DNA from: Bradyrhizobium sp. ISRA464
GTDB lineage: Bacteria > Pseudomonadota > Alphaproteobacteria > Rhizobiales > Xanthobacteraceae
Assembly (NCBI RefSeq): GCF_029910095.1
Contig: NZ_CP094526.1
Coordinates: 930,001 to 994,000 of the forward strand
Reading direction: 5' to 3'
Length of the DNA: 64,000 bases
This document shows positions 8,527-20,595 of the stretch, piece after piece. Both the position numbers and the translations under genes were made by a program. Position 1 is the stretch's first letter. Every line of letters begins with the position of its first letter. The notes below the pieces were generated by a model. That model saw only the letters and a list, made by a program, of their open reading frames with translations. It had not been told where the DNA came from and searched no databases.

Positions 8527-9789
8527 ATGAGCTCGATTGCCGATCCCATAGCCAGTTCGCCCGCAGCTGATGCCAAGGTGGCAAAGGCCAAGGCGGCAAA
8601 GGCCAAGGCGGTCGCGCCGGCGATCACGCTGCCGGCGGCGGGCGAGCGCGAACTGCGGCTCGATCTGTTCCGCGGGCTCGCGCTCTGGCTGATCTTCATC
8701 GATCATCTGCCGACCAATCTTCTGACCTGGCTCACGATCCGCAATTACGGATTTTCCGACGCCACCGAGATCTTCATCTTCATCTCCGGCTACACCGCGG
8801 CCTTCGTCTATGGTCGCGCGATGCTGGAGGCGGGTTTCGTGATCGCAACCGCGCGGGTGCTGCGCCGGGTCTGGCAGATCTATGTCGCGCACGTCTTCCT
8901 GTTCACGATCTTCCTCGCCGAGATCTCCTACGTCGCGACCTCGTTCGAGAACCCGCTCTACACCGAAGAGATGGGGATCATGGACTTCCTCAAGCAGCCC
9001 GACGTCACCATCGTCCAGGCGCTGCTGCTGCGCTTCCGTCCCGTCAACATGGACGTGCTGCCGCTCTACATCGTGCTGATGCTGTTCCTGCCGCTGATCC
9101 TGTGGCTGATGAAATGGAAGCCCGATGTCACACTGGGCCTGTCGGTGCTGCTCTACGCGCTGACCTGGCAGTTCGATCTTTACCTCTCGGCCTATCCGAA
9201 CGGCGTCTGGGCGTTCAACCCGTTCGCCTGGCAATTGCTGTTCGTGTTCGGCGCCTGGTGCGCGCTCGGCGGCGCGCGGCGGATGTCGCGCATCCTGGCG
9301 TCGCCGATCACGATGTGGATCTGCATCGCCTATCTGGTCGCGGCGTTCTTCGTGACACTGACCTGGTACGTGCCGCAGCTCGGCCACGTCATGCCGAAGA
9401 TCATCGAGCAGTGGATGTATCCGATCAACAAGACCGACCTGGACGTGCTGCGTTTCGCGCACTTCCTGGCGCTCGCCGCGCTGACCGTGCGTTTCCTGCC
9501 GCGCGATTGGCCGGGGCTGAGATCGCGCTGGCTGCGACCTTTGATCCTGTGCGGCCAGCATTCTCTTGAGATATTCTGTCTCGGTGTCTTCCTCGCCTTT
9601 GCCGGTCATTTCGTGCTCGCCGAGGTGTCGGGCGGTGCCGCACTGCACGCCTTGATCAGCGTCTGCGGCATCCTCATCATGTGGGGCATGGCGTGGATCA
9701 TTTCGTGGTACAAGCATTCCGCCGACAAAGGCGCCTCGCGAACGAAAGGCGCCGGCGGCAATGCCGATCTGGCGGGAGGGGGAGCATGA
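8527..9789 (+). CDS. opgC: OpgC-like membrane acyltransferase
   Basis: A 420-residue polytopic inner-membrane protein with about ten predicted helices and the OpgC N-terminal signature RELRLDLFRGLALWLIFIDH (about 44-63), followed by FSDATEIFIFISGYT. OpgC proteins transfer succinyl groups from the cytoplasm to periplasmic glucans, so a role in modifying cyclic or linear glucans is likely; the acyl group here is inferred. An Ala/Lys-rich N-terminal stretch (AKVAKAKAAKAKA) precedes helix 1. The stop overlaps the start of the next SGNH gene, giving a three-gene unit. Confidence 0.88.
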   Translation: MSSIADPIASSPAADAKVAKAKAAKAKAVAPAITLPAAGERELRLDLFRGLALWLIFIDHLPTNLLTWLTIRNYGFSDATEIFIFISGYTAAFVYGRAMLEAGFVIATARVLRRVWQIYVAHVFLFTIFLAEISYVATSFENPLYTEEMGIMDFLKQPDVTIVQALLLRFRPVNMDVLPLYIVLMLFLPLILWLMKWKPDVTLGLSVLLYALTWQFDLYLSAYPNGVWAFNPFAWQLLFVFGAWCALGGARRMSRILASPITMWICIAYLVAAFFVTLTWYVPQLGHVMPKIIEQWMYPINKTDLDVLRFAHFLALAALTVRFLPRDWPGLRSRWLRPLILCGQHSLEIFCLGVFLAFAGHFVLAEVSGGAALHALISVCGILIMWGMAWIISWYKHSADKGASRTKGAGGNADLAGGGA

Positions 9790-10550
9790 AGTCCGCGCGG
9801 ACGCTGGGTCTGGCGCTGCTTGCCGCGTGCCTTGCGGCCGCGCCGGCGCGTGCCGGCGACGCGGCCGAGCCGCCGCCGCAGCCCTGCGACCTCCCGGCCT
9901 ATCTGCTGGCGAGCGAGAGCTCGCTGCCGAAGGTCACCGACACCGTCAAGGGCGGGCGCCCGCTGGAGGTGCTCGTGGTCGGCAGTCGCTCCTCCACCAT
10001 CCCCGCCAACGAGCCGAGCGCCTACCCGGCCCAGTTGCAGGCGGCGCTGAAAGAGGCATTACCGTCAGCGACGATCAATCTATCCGTGGAATTACAGGCA
10101 AAGAGCACGGCCGAGGAGACCGGAGGAAGTCTCGTTAAGCTTGTTGAGGCAAAAAAGCCGACTTTGGTGATCTGGCAGACCGGAACCGTGGATGCTATGC
10201 GAGCGGTCGATCCCGATGATTTCCGCGGCGCTGTCGACGACGGAGTTGTTGCGCTGCGGAACGCTGGGGTCGACGTCGTTTTGGTCAATCTGCAATACAG
10301 CCCGCGTACGGAGACGATGATCTCTGCGCCGCCATATCTCGACAATATGCGTGTGGTGGCACAGCAGCACGATGTCCCGCTGTTCGACCGGTTCGCGATC
10401 ATGAAGCAGTGGAGCGATGCGGGATATTTTGACCTGTTCAGCACCTCGCACGGTGTCGATCTGGCCAAGCGCGTGCATGCCTGTCTCGGCCGCGCGCTGT
10501 CGAAATTCGTGATCGACGCGGCCCATCTGGGCTCGGTGCAGCAGAATTGA
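9786..10550 (+). CDS. SGNH-hydrolase-like exported protein with eroded active site
   Basis: A 254-residue protein with a Sec signal peptide (about 1-23, cleavage after APARA). It is paralogous to the next gene: LEVLVVGSRSS corresponds to VVIVAFGSSST, LVIWQTGTVDAM to LVIWQVGTNAVL, and VVLVNLQYSPR to VVLVDPQYSPR. The SGNH residues look eroded: the block II glycine is absent, the block III Asn of GTN is Val, and the block V Asp of DxxH is not conserved. It may be a periplasmic non-catalytic partner of the OpgC/SGNH pair. Base composition becomes less GC-rich from about 10045 onward. Confidence 0.75.
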   Translation: MKSARTLGLALLAACLAAAPARAGDAAEPPPQPCDLPAYLLASESSLPKVTDTVKGGRPLEVLVVGSRSSTIPANEPSAYPAQLQAALKEALPSATINLSVELQAKSTAEETGGSLVKLVEAKKPTLVIWQTGTVDAMRAVDPDDFRGAVDDGVVALRNAGVDVVLVNLQYSPRTETMISAPPYLDNMRVVAQQHDVPLFDRFAIMKQWSDAGYFDLFSTSHGVDLAKRVHACLGRALSKFVIDAAHLGSVQQN

Positions 10551-10564
10551 AGGATCTGGAGTCA

Positions 10565-11575
10565 ATGAGGTTTGCCGTCCCTTTTCGCCCGACCACATGG
10601 CGGAGCGTGTCCGCCGTTGCCGCGCTCCTGCTGATGCCTGGCGCGATCACAGCGCTTCGTGCGCAAACCGCGCAGGCCGACCAGCATGCGGCACTGTCGC
10701 AGGGCGGAAAAGCCGACGGCGCGAAGCCTGATGCGGCTGCGCCTGCGGCGACGACGGCCGCTCCGGCTAGCCTCACCGACCAGCGCAGCGCGGCCGCCGC
10801 GGCGATCGACAAGGTCAAGCAGGCTGCGAAATCCGCCAGCGACATGTTCCGCCGCGTGCCCTGCCTGCAGCCCAAGGGCGTGCCGAACACGACCGGCTCG
10901 CTGCCGCATGTCGCAGCCAAGCTCGCCGAGGGCCGGCCCGTCGTCATCGTCGCGTTCGGATCGTCCTCGACCCAGGGCTACGGCTCGTCGGCGCCGGAAT
11001 TCACCTATCCGAACCGGCTCGCTGCGCAGTTGCGCCGGCACTATCCGTCCGCCGACATCACCGTGCTCAATCGCGGCATCGGTGGCGAGGATGCGCCGGA
11101 GATGATGAAGCGGCTGCAGACCCAGGTGATCGACGTGCACCCGGATCTTGTGATCTGGCAGGTCGGCACCAATGCGGTGCTGCGCAACCTCGATCAGCGC
11201 GCGACCGGCAAGCAGATCGAGGACGGCGTGGCGCGCATCCAGGCCGCGGGCGCCGACGTGGTGCTGGTCGATCCGCAATATTCGCCGCGCGTCACCGAGC
11301 GGCCCGAAAGCGCGCGCGGCATGGTGAAGCTGCTCAGCCGCATCGCTGCGCTGCGTCACGTCGGCATCTTCCCGCGCTTCGAGGTGATGCGCGACTGGCA
11401 CGAGCAGCAGGCGATCCCGATCCACGATTTCGTCGTCTCCGACGGCCTGCACATGAACGACTGGGGCTACGCCTGCTTCGCGCAGCTGCTCGGCGACGAC
11501 ATCATCCGCTCGGTCGGCCAGATCAAGCTCGGCGTCAACGTTCCCTCCGACGTGCGTGCGTATCGTCCGATGTGA
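10565..11575 (+). CDS. Exported SGNH/GDSL hydrolase family protein
   Basis: 336 residues with an N-terminal signal or anchor segment (about 15-38) and an Ala/Lys-rich linker to about residue 90. The SGNH domain follows with block I FGSSSTQGYG, block II NRGIGGEDA, block III QVGTNAV and block V SDGLHMNDWGY, so Ser, Gly, Asn and Asp-His are all present. Such enzymes hydrolyse or transfer acyl esters. Its position behind opgC suggests action on an acylated periplasmic glycan. ATG 10565 is preceded by GGAG; the frame is open a further six codons to a TTG overlapping the previous stop. Confidence 0.85.
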   Translation: MRFAVPFRPTTWRSVSAVAALLLMPGAITALRAQTAQADQHAALSQGGKADGAKPDAAAPAATTAAPASLTDQRSAAAAAIDKVKQAAKSASDMFRRVPCLQPKGVPNTTGSLPHVAAKLAEGRPVVIVAFGSSSTQGYGSSAPEFTYPNRLAAQLRRHYPSADITVLNRGIGGEDAPEMMKRLQTQVIDVHPDLVIWQVGTNAVLRNLDQRATGKQIEDGVARIQAAGADVVLVDPQYSPRVTERPESARGMVKLLSRIAALRHVGIFPRFEVMRDWHEQQAIPIHDFVVSDGLHMNDWGYACFAQLLGDDIIRSVGQIKLGVNVPSDVRAYRPM

Positions 11576-11679
11576 CCTGGCCTCTCCTTGCTTGCAGGCG
11601 GCAGGATGAAGAGTGCTGCGCCGCGCGCAAGGTCGTGATCAGATTTGGTTGAATAGTTGTTGCGAAGGACGCCTCGCTC

Positions 11680-11832
11680 CCTCTCCCGCTTGCGGGGGAG
11701 GGTTGGGGTGGGGGTCTCTCCGCGATGGGAATACTCTTTGTGGGGTGAGAGCCCCCACCCGGATCGCATCTGTCGATGCGATCCGACCTAAGAGCGAGCT
11801 TCGCTCGTCTCGACCCCGCAAGCGGGAGAGGT
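11680..11832. repeat. Palindromic intergenic element, family VI (copy 1)
   Basis: About 150 bases with CTCTCCCGCTTGCGGGGGAG at the left end and CCCCGCAAGCGGGAGAGG at the right, mutually complementary, plus an inner GGTGGGGG/CCCCCACC pair and a GGATCGCAT/ATGCGATCC hairpin. A shorter copy lies on the other side of glpK (13483-13603). The remainder of the 11576-11951 gap contains no recognisable gene. Confidence 0.8.
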
Positions 11833-11951
11833 CGCAGCGAATCTGCCGCCGGACCGCTCCAACCTAACATCCACCCAAGCTTGACGTTGCCGCGGTAATC
11901 CGCTCCTTTGGCCCCGATAAATCACCTTCGGGATGCCTTAAGGAAACGCTC

Positions 11952-13454
11952 ATGTCTTTCGTGCTGGCCATTGATCAGGGCACCACCTCGTCGCGCGCCA
12001 TGGTGTTCCGCAGCGACATTTCCATCGCCGCGGTCGCGCAGCAGGAATTCCCGCAGCATTTCCCCGCCTCGGGCTGGGTCGAGCACGAGCCGGAGGATAT
12101 CTGGACCTCGACCGTGATGGTGTGCCGCGAGGCGCTGGAGAAGGCCGGGTTGAAGGCGAAGGATATCGCCGCGATCGGCATCACCAACCAGCGCGAGACC
12201 ACCGTGGTGTGGGACCGCGCCACCGGGCAGGCGGTGCACCGCGCCATCGTCTGGCAGGATCGCCGCACCGCCGATATCTGCGCCGCGCTGAAGGCCGAGG
12301 GCCTTGAGCCCGCGATCTCGGCCAAGACCGGCCTGATCATCGATCCCTATTTCTCCGGCACCAAGGTCGCGTGGATTCTCGATCACGTGCCGGGCGCGCG
12401 CGAGCGCGCCGAGCGCGGCGAGCTGCTGTTCGGCACCGTCGACTGCTACCTGCTGTGGCGGCTCACCGGCGGCAAGGTGCACGCCACCGATGCCACCAAC
12501 GCCTCGCGCACGCTGCTGTTCAACATCCACACCGGCGAATGGGATGACGATCTCGTCAAGCTGCTGCGCGTGCCGCGCTCGATGCTCCCGGAGGTGAAGG
12601 ATTCCTCCGCCCGCTACGGCGAGAGCAGCGCCGATTTGTTCGGCGGCCCAATCGCGATCTCCGGCATCGCCGGCGACCAGCAGGCCGCGACCATCGGCCA
12701 GGCCTGCTTCGAGCCGGGCATGATGAAATCGACCTACGGCACCGGCTGCTTCGCGCTGCTCAACACCGGCACGACGCCGGTCGTCTCGAAGAACAAGCTG
12801 CTCACCACCATCGCCTATCAGCTCGGGGGCATGCGCACTTATGCACTCGAAGGCTCGATCTTCGTTGCCGGATCCGCGGTGCAGTGGCTGCGCGACGGGC
12901 TTGGCATCATCAAGCATGCGGCCGAGACCGGCCCGCTCGCCGATAAATCGGATTCCATGCAGAGCATCTATCTGGTGCCGGCCTTCGTCGGCATGGGCGC
13001 GCCGTACTGGAATCCGCGCGTGCGCGGCGCGCTGTTCGGGCTGACCCGCAACACCGGCCCGGCCGAGCTCGCCCATGCGACGCTGGAGAGCGTCTGCTAC
13101 CAGACCTTCGATCTGTGGGCCGCGATGCGCACCGACTGGCCGGAGGCCAACGCCGCCAACACCGTGCTGCGCGTCGACGGCGGCATGACGGCATCCGACT
13201 GGACCATGCAGCGGCTCGCCGATCTGCTCAACGCGCCGGTCGACCGCCCGATGATCCAGGAGACCACGGCGCTGGGTGCCGCCTATCTCGCCGGCCTCAA
13301 CGCCGACGTCTATCCGGAGCCCGCGAAATTCGCCGACAACTGGCGGCTCGAGCACCGCTTCAAGCCGGCGATGAGCCAGGCCACGCGCGAGCGCAAGCTC
13401 GCCGGCTGGGCCCGCGCCGTGAAGGGCGTGCTGGCAAGCGACGAGGGGGAATAG
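11952..13454 (+). CDS. glpK: Glycerol kinase GlpK
   Basis: A 500-residue FGGY-family kinase that phosphorylates glycerol to sn-glycerol-3-phosphate. The ATP-binding [14 protein letters not shown] starts at residue 5. Substrate and family motifs include [20 protein letters not shown], the central [21 protein letters not shown] and [13 protein letters not shown] near the C-terminus. AAGGA lies seven bases before ATG 11952. No other glp genes are nearby; it stands alone between two copies of a palindromic element. Confidence 0.97.
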   Translation: MSFVLAIDQGTTSSRAMVFRSDISIAAVAQQEFPQHFPASGWVEHEPEDIWTSTVMVCREALEKAGLKAKDIAAIGITNQRETTVVWDRATGQAVHRAIVWQDRRTADICAALKAEGLEPAISAKTGLIIDPYFSGTKVAWILDHVPGARERAERGELLFGTVDCYLLWRLTGGKVHATDATNASRTLLFNIHTGEWDDDLVKLLRVPRSMLPEVKDSSARYGESSADLFGGPIAISGIAGDQQAATIGQACFEPGMMKSTYGTGCFALLNTGTTPVVSKNKLLTTIAYQLGGMRTYALEGSIFVAGSAVQWLRDGLGIIKHAAETGPLADKSDSMQSIYLVPAFVGMGAPYWNPRVRGALFGLTRNTGPAELAHATLESVCYQTFDLWAAMRTDWPEANAANTVLRVDGGMTASDWTMQRLADLLNAPVDRPMIQETTALGAAYLAGLNADVYPEPAKFADNWRLEHRFKPAMSQATRERKLAGWARAVKGVLASDEGE

Positions 13455-13482
13455 GGGCGCGGTCGTGCGGCGGGCTCGCTGC

Positions 13483-13603
13483 ACCTCTCCCGCTTGCGGG
13501 GGAGGTCGCTGCGCTCAAGAGCGCAGCGGGTGGGGGTTCTCTCCACAATATGATTCGCGGAGAGAGCCCCCACCCAACCCTCCCCCGCAAGCGGGAGAGG
13601 GCT
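13483..13603. repeat. Palindromic intergenic element, family VI (copy 2)
   Basis: About 120 bases starting CCTCTCCCGCTTGCGGGGGAGG and ending CCTCCCCCGCAAGCGGGAGAGG, with an internal GGTGGGGG...CCCCCACC pair and a GCTGCGCTC/GAGCGCAGC hairpin. It shares outer arms and the G-rich inner pair with 11680-11832 but has a different internal hairpin. Confidence 0.8.
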
Positions 13604-13710
13604 CTTCCCTTCCGGTTCGAGCCGGTCACGTCGCGTACTGATCTACTTCGCCTGCATCTGCTGCAGATCGAGCATCGCCTGCAACGTGGAAACAAAACAG
13701 GGGTCGCGTG

Positions 13711-14304
13711 ATGATGTTGCCCGATGGCTACTCCGATGTCCCCGCCGGCAAGATCGCTGCCGTCGTCACCCATCTCGAAATGACCGCGCGTCCGCCGCAG
13801 CGCGACGATCCGGCCGGCGTATGGCGCCTGCGCCGGGTCGATCGGCCCGCGCTCGACTGGTATCGCGACCTCTATCGCCGCGTCGGCGAGGAGTGGCTGT
13901 GGTTCTCCCGCACGCGGCTGAGCGACGCGAAGCTCGCCGCGCTCATCCACGCGCCCGGCGTCGAGATCTATGCGCTGGTCGCAGATGGAAGCGACGAGGG
14001 CCTGCTCGAACTCGATTTCCGCGAGCACGGCCATTGCGAGCTCGTCTTCTTCGGCGTCACCTCAAACCTGATCGGCAGCGGCGCCGGCCGGTATCTGATG
14101 AACCGCGCGCTCGAGCTTGCCTGGAGGAACGACGTCGGGCGCGTCTGGGTGCACACCTGCACCTTCGATCACCCGTCCGCACTCGCCTTCTACCAGCGCT
14201 CCGGCTTTCGTCCGTTTCGGCGGCAGATCGAAGTGGCTGATGATCCGCGGCTCGACGGGACTGCACCGCGCGATGCGGCGAAGCATGTGCCGATGATAGG
14301 GTAA
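13711..14304 (+). CDS. GNAT family N-acetyltransferase
   Basis: A 197-residue acetyl-CoA-dependent N-acetyltransferase. The GNAT motif A is seen as FGVTSNLIGSGAGRYLMNRALELAW (split about 110-135), with the acetyl-CoA pyrophosphate loop IGSGAGRYL. The later HPSALAFYQRSGFRPFRRQ is the usual motif B segment. Substrate is unknown. The start is ambiguous between GTG 13708 and ATGs at 13711 and 13714; an AGGGG at 13699-13703 fits either ATG. Confidence 0.88.
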   Translation: MMLPDGYSDVPAGKIAAVVTHLEMTARPPQRDDPAGVWRLRRVDRPALDWYRDLYRRVGEEWLWFSRTRLSDAKLAALIHAPGVEIYALVADGSDEGLLELDFREHGHCELVFFGVTSNLIGSGAGRYLMNRALELAWRNDVGRVWVHTCTFDHPSALAFYQRSGFRPFRRQIEVADDPRLDGTAPRDAAKHVPMIG

Positions 14305-14504
14305 ATGGATAGGCCAGCTCCGCCGGCGTCCCTCGTGCAAGCTCCAGCGCGACCCACGACCAAAGATCATGATCTTGTTGCAACGCGGCGCAGCCCATCT
14401 AGGATGGTGCAAAGCGCAACCTTTGACCTCGGCGCGGCCGTCTCTCTTCGAAATGCCCGGCTTTCGAAGCATGGTCCGCTGCGGCATGACCGACGAGATG
14501 ACAC

Positions 14505-15131
14505 ATGTTCCTGATCGGCCAGTACGACTCGCCCTTCGTTCGCCGCACGGCGATCGCGCTCAGGCTCTATGGCTTCAACTTCCAGCACAAACCGTGGTCG
14601 ACCTTCGGCGATGCCGAGCTGATCGCGCCCTACAACCCGCTGCGGCGGGTGCCGACGCTGGTGCTCGACGACGGCGAGGCGCTGATCGATTCGGCCGCGA
14701 TCCTCGATTATCTCGACGAGACCGTTGGGCCCGAGCGCGCCATGCTGCCGCCGAGGGGACAGGAGCGGCGCCACCAGCTCCGCATCTGCGCGATCGCCAC
14801 CGGGCTCGGCGACAAGTCGGTGAGCCTCGTCTATGAGAGCGTGCTGCGCAAGGAGCAGCTCAAGCTCTGGGTCGATCGTTGCGAGGCGCAGATCACGGGC
14901 GCGCTCGATGCGCTGGAGAAGGAGCGAAGCACGATCACGACGCCCTATCTGTTCGGCGAGCGCATCGGGCATTCCGACATCGCATTGGCCTGCGCGCTGC
15001 GCTTCACCGGCGAAGCGCATCCGCATCTGTTCGACCATCGCTACCAAGCGCTGAAGGCCCACGCTGAACGCTGCGAGGCGCTGCCGGCGTTCAAGGAGAT
15101 CGTGCAGCCGCTGGCGCCACCGAAGGGGTAA
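14505..15131 (+). CDS. Glutathione S-transferase family protein
   Basis: A 208-residue protein with a thioredoxin-fold N-domain (1-80: GQYDSPFVRRTAIALRLYG, then VPTLVLDDGEALIDSAAILDYLDE, which contains the cis-proline and the glutathione-contacting Asp-Ser) and an all-helical C-domain (about 85-200). The active-site residue is probably the Ser at about position 9. Substrate unknown. The 200-base gap before it (14305-14504) holds no feature I recognise. ATG 14505 is preceded by GACGAGATGACAC, a weak ribosome site. Confidence 0.85.
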   Translation: MFLIGQYDSPFVRRTAIALRLYGFNFQHKPWSTFGDAELIAPYNPLRRVPTLVLDDGEALIDSAAILDYLDETVGPERAMLPPRGQERRHQLRICAIATGLGDKSVSLVYESVLRKEQLKLWVDRCEAQITGALDALEKERSTITTPYLFGERIGHSDIALACALRFTGEAHPHLFDHRYQALKAHAERCEALPAFKEIVQPLAPPKG

Positions 15132-15169
15132 GTATTCCGGCAAGGGGTGCGACAAATCACCCCGACGGG

Positions 15170-15570
15170 CAAGTTTCCGCTTCGCGTTTGACCCAACTCA
15201 GGTGTTGAATCCGCGCGTCTCACCCGATTGAGGGGCGCTTCGCGGTCGTCACGAGTGTTGTGGTGAGATGCGGTGGACGCCGAGCGTGTGACTGACGAGC
15301 ACCCGCAAGGCGGACGGTGAAGTCGTGTGGTTCCGACGCCCCAGTGGCAGGTGTCTCGTCGCAAAACGCGGAACGCGTCTTTGCGAAGACGGTGACAAAA
15401 AAGCCAAGTCTCGCCGGGGAGAGCACGAAGTAAGCCGTAACCCATCGCGCAGGGAAAGCCGGGATTGCTCCGGTTTCACCTGTGGTCCTACCCCTGTGCT
15501 TTTTTTTGTCGCACAGGGCCCATGGGTGCGATCGGCCCCCGGCTTTCCCTGCGCCCTCTGATCAAGGAGA
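15170..15570. repeat. Non-coding relic or repeat with nested inverted repeats
   Basis: About 400 bases without a credible gene. Its right half contains a 17-base perfect inverted repeat (15447-15463 and 15538-15554, GCGCAGGGAAAGCCGGG type) enclosing a second hairpin (CCCTGTGC 15492-15499, GCACAGGG 15511-15518) whose loop is a run of eight T plus GTC. I recall similar text (GTTGAATCCGCGCGTCTCACCC, then a GGGAAGGCCGGG inverted repeat) as dispersed in Bradyrhizobium genomes, but I cannot verify that here. Confidence 0.55.
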
Positions 15571-15636
15571 GGGCGAAACGAGATGCAAAACTCGGGCGGT
15601 TCACGTCGCGAGACTGCGAACCCATATCCCTCAATC

Positions 15637-15736
15637 GTCATGCCCCGCGCATGCGGGGCATCCAGTACGCCGCGGCGTCTCGGCTCAAACACCGACGTCT
15701 CTGGAATACTGGATCACCCGCATTCGCGGGTGATGA
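15637..15736. repeat. Palindromic intergenic element, family II (copy 2, inverted)
   Basis: Reverse-complement relative of 7759-7860: it begins TCATGCCCCGCGCATGCGGGGCATCC (split), continues GTACGCCGCGGCG, then CGTCTCTGGAATACTGGATCACCCG, and ends with a CCCGCATTCGCGGG hairpin. The inner spacer differs between copies, while the two outer stem-loops are conserved. Confidence 0.8.
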
Positions 15737-15843
15737 CAGTGCGACAGGCTGTTTGACAATTGAACGCGTCCTCCAGGTCGTCTCGGTTATCACCGGGACG
15801 AATCGAGAGAGACCTCGGCGCGATCGACGGCTTTGATTGCGTA

Positions 15844-16503
15844 CTACTTCGCCGGCATCGCCTCCGGCGTGTCGGGCTGCGCCGAGGGGTGCGCCTTGGC
15901 AAAGGCGGGCAGCGCCATCGCGGTCTCGTGGATGCGTTTCACGGTCGGCCAGGGCGAGAGGTTGATCTGTTGGTTGATTGCCGCGGTGACATGGCTGACC
16001 AGGCAGATGTCGGCGAGACCAGGTGCATCGCCGTGGCAGAACTGACCGGTCGCCTTGTTGCCGGCGAGGTGGCCTTCGAGCGCGACCAGCGTCTCGACCG
16101 TCCAGTGCCGCCGCCAGGCGCTTTGCTGGCTGTCGCGCAGATCGAGCTCGCGGTCGAGATAGCGCCGCACCCGCGGCGTCAGCAGTGGATGGCCCTCGCA
16201 GGCGACCATCAGCGCCAGCGCGCGCACCCGCGCCCGGCCGAGCGCGTCGGCCGGCAGCAGCGGCGGGGTCGGATAGGTCTCGTCGAGATAGTCGATGATC
16301 GCGAGCGACTGCACCAGCACGGTGCCGTCATCGGTGATCAGCGCCGGCAGCGCCATCTGCGGATTGATCTTGCGATAGGCCTCGGCCCGATGCGCATCGG
16401 CATCGATGTCGACCAGGATCACCTCGGCCGGCACCTGTTTCAGGTTGAGCGCGATCCGCACCCGAAAACTCGCCAGCGACCGCCAGAAGGAGAAGAATTG
16501 CAT
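15844..16503 (-). CDS. maiA: Maleylacetoacetate isomerase-like (zeta-class) glutathione transferase
   Basis: A 219-residue two-domain GST. The N-domain FWRSLASFRVRIALNLKQV and MALPALITDDGTVLVQSLAIIDYLDETYP match zeta GSTs; the C-domain has CEGHPLLTPRVRRYL and GDAPGLADICLVSHV. Zeta enzymes isomerise maleylacetoacetate in tyrosine breakdown. The usual SSCSxRVR active-site motif reads SLASFRVR here, so the Cys is replaced by Ala while serines remain. No tyrosine-catabolic neighbours are present, so the function is tentative. The start at 16503 excludes an upstream extension that falls in a repeat. Confidence 0.75.
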   Translation of the reverse strand: MQFFSFWRSLASFRVRIALNLKQVPAEVILVDIDADAHRAEAYRKINPQMALPALITDDGTVLVQSLAIIDYLDETYPTPPLLPADALGRARVRALALMVACEGHPLLTPRVRRYLDRELDLRDSQQSAWRRHWTVETLVALEGHLAGNKATGQFCHGDAPGLADICLVSHVTAAINQQINLSPWPTVKRIHETAMALPAFAKAHPSAQPDTPEAMPAK

Positions 16504-16520
16504 GGGCAGCTCACTCCGCT

Positions 16521-16608
16521 CGTCATGCGCGGACTTGATCCGCGCATCCATCGACGTCAGCGAGAAGATTGTCGGAAGATGGATCGCCGGGTCAAGTCCG
16601 GCGATGAC
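16521..16608. repeat. Palindromic intergenic element, family V
   Basis: Two hairpins: CGTCATGCGCGGACTTGATC/CGCGCATCC on the left and GGATCGCCGGGTCAAGTCC/GGCGATGAC on the right, arranged as an inverted pair around about 25 bases. It lies directly upstream of the maiA-like gene (minus strand), so it falls in that gene's 5' region. Confidence 0.75.
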
Positions 16609-16626
16609 AAGTGTCAGGGCAATCGT

Positions 16627-16715
16627 AACCCGGATGAAGCGCAAGCGAAATCCGGGACCGGCGACCGTTCAATCGCAGCTACCCCGGATTGCGCTTCGCT
16701 GCATCCGGGCTACGG
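16627..16715. repeat. Palindromic intergenic element, family IV
   Basis: CCCGGATGAAGCGCAAGCG...ATCCGGG on the left and CCCCGGATTGCGCTTCGCTG...ATCCGGG on the right form a long imperfect inverted repeat of about 87 bases. It ends 11 bases before the metH stop codon side and could act in metH 3'-end formation. Confidence 0.75.
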
Positions 16716-16725
16716 CGCCGAAGAG

Positions 16726-20592
<3,867 letters not shown>

Positions 20593-20595
20593 GGA

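Noticed and set aside
13610..13640. tRNA-like GGTTCGAGCC segment after glpK
   Set aside because: No acceptor or anticodon arms could be built around it; no tRNA gene was found anywhere in the window.
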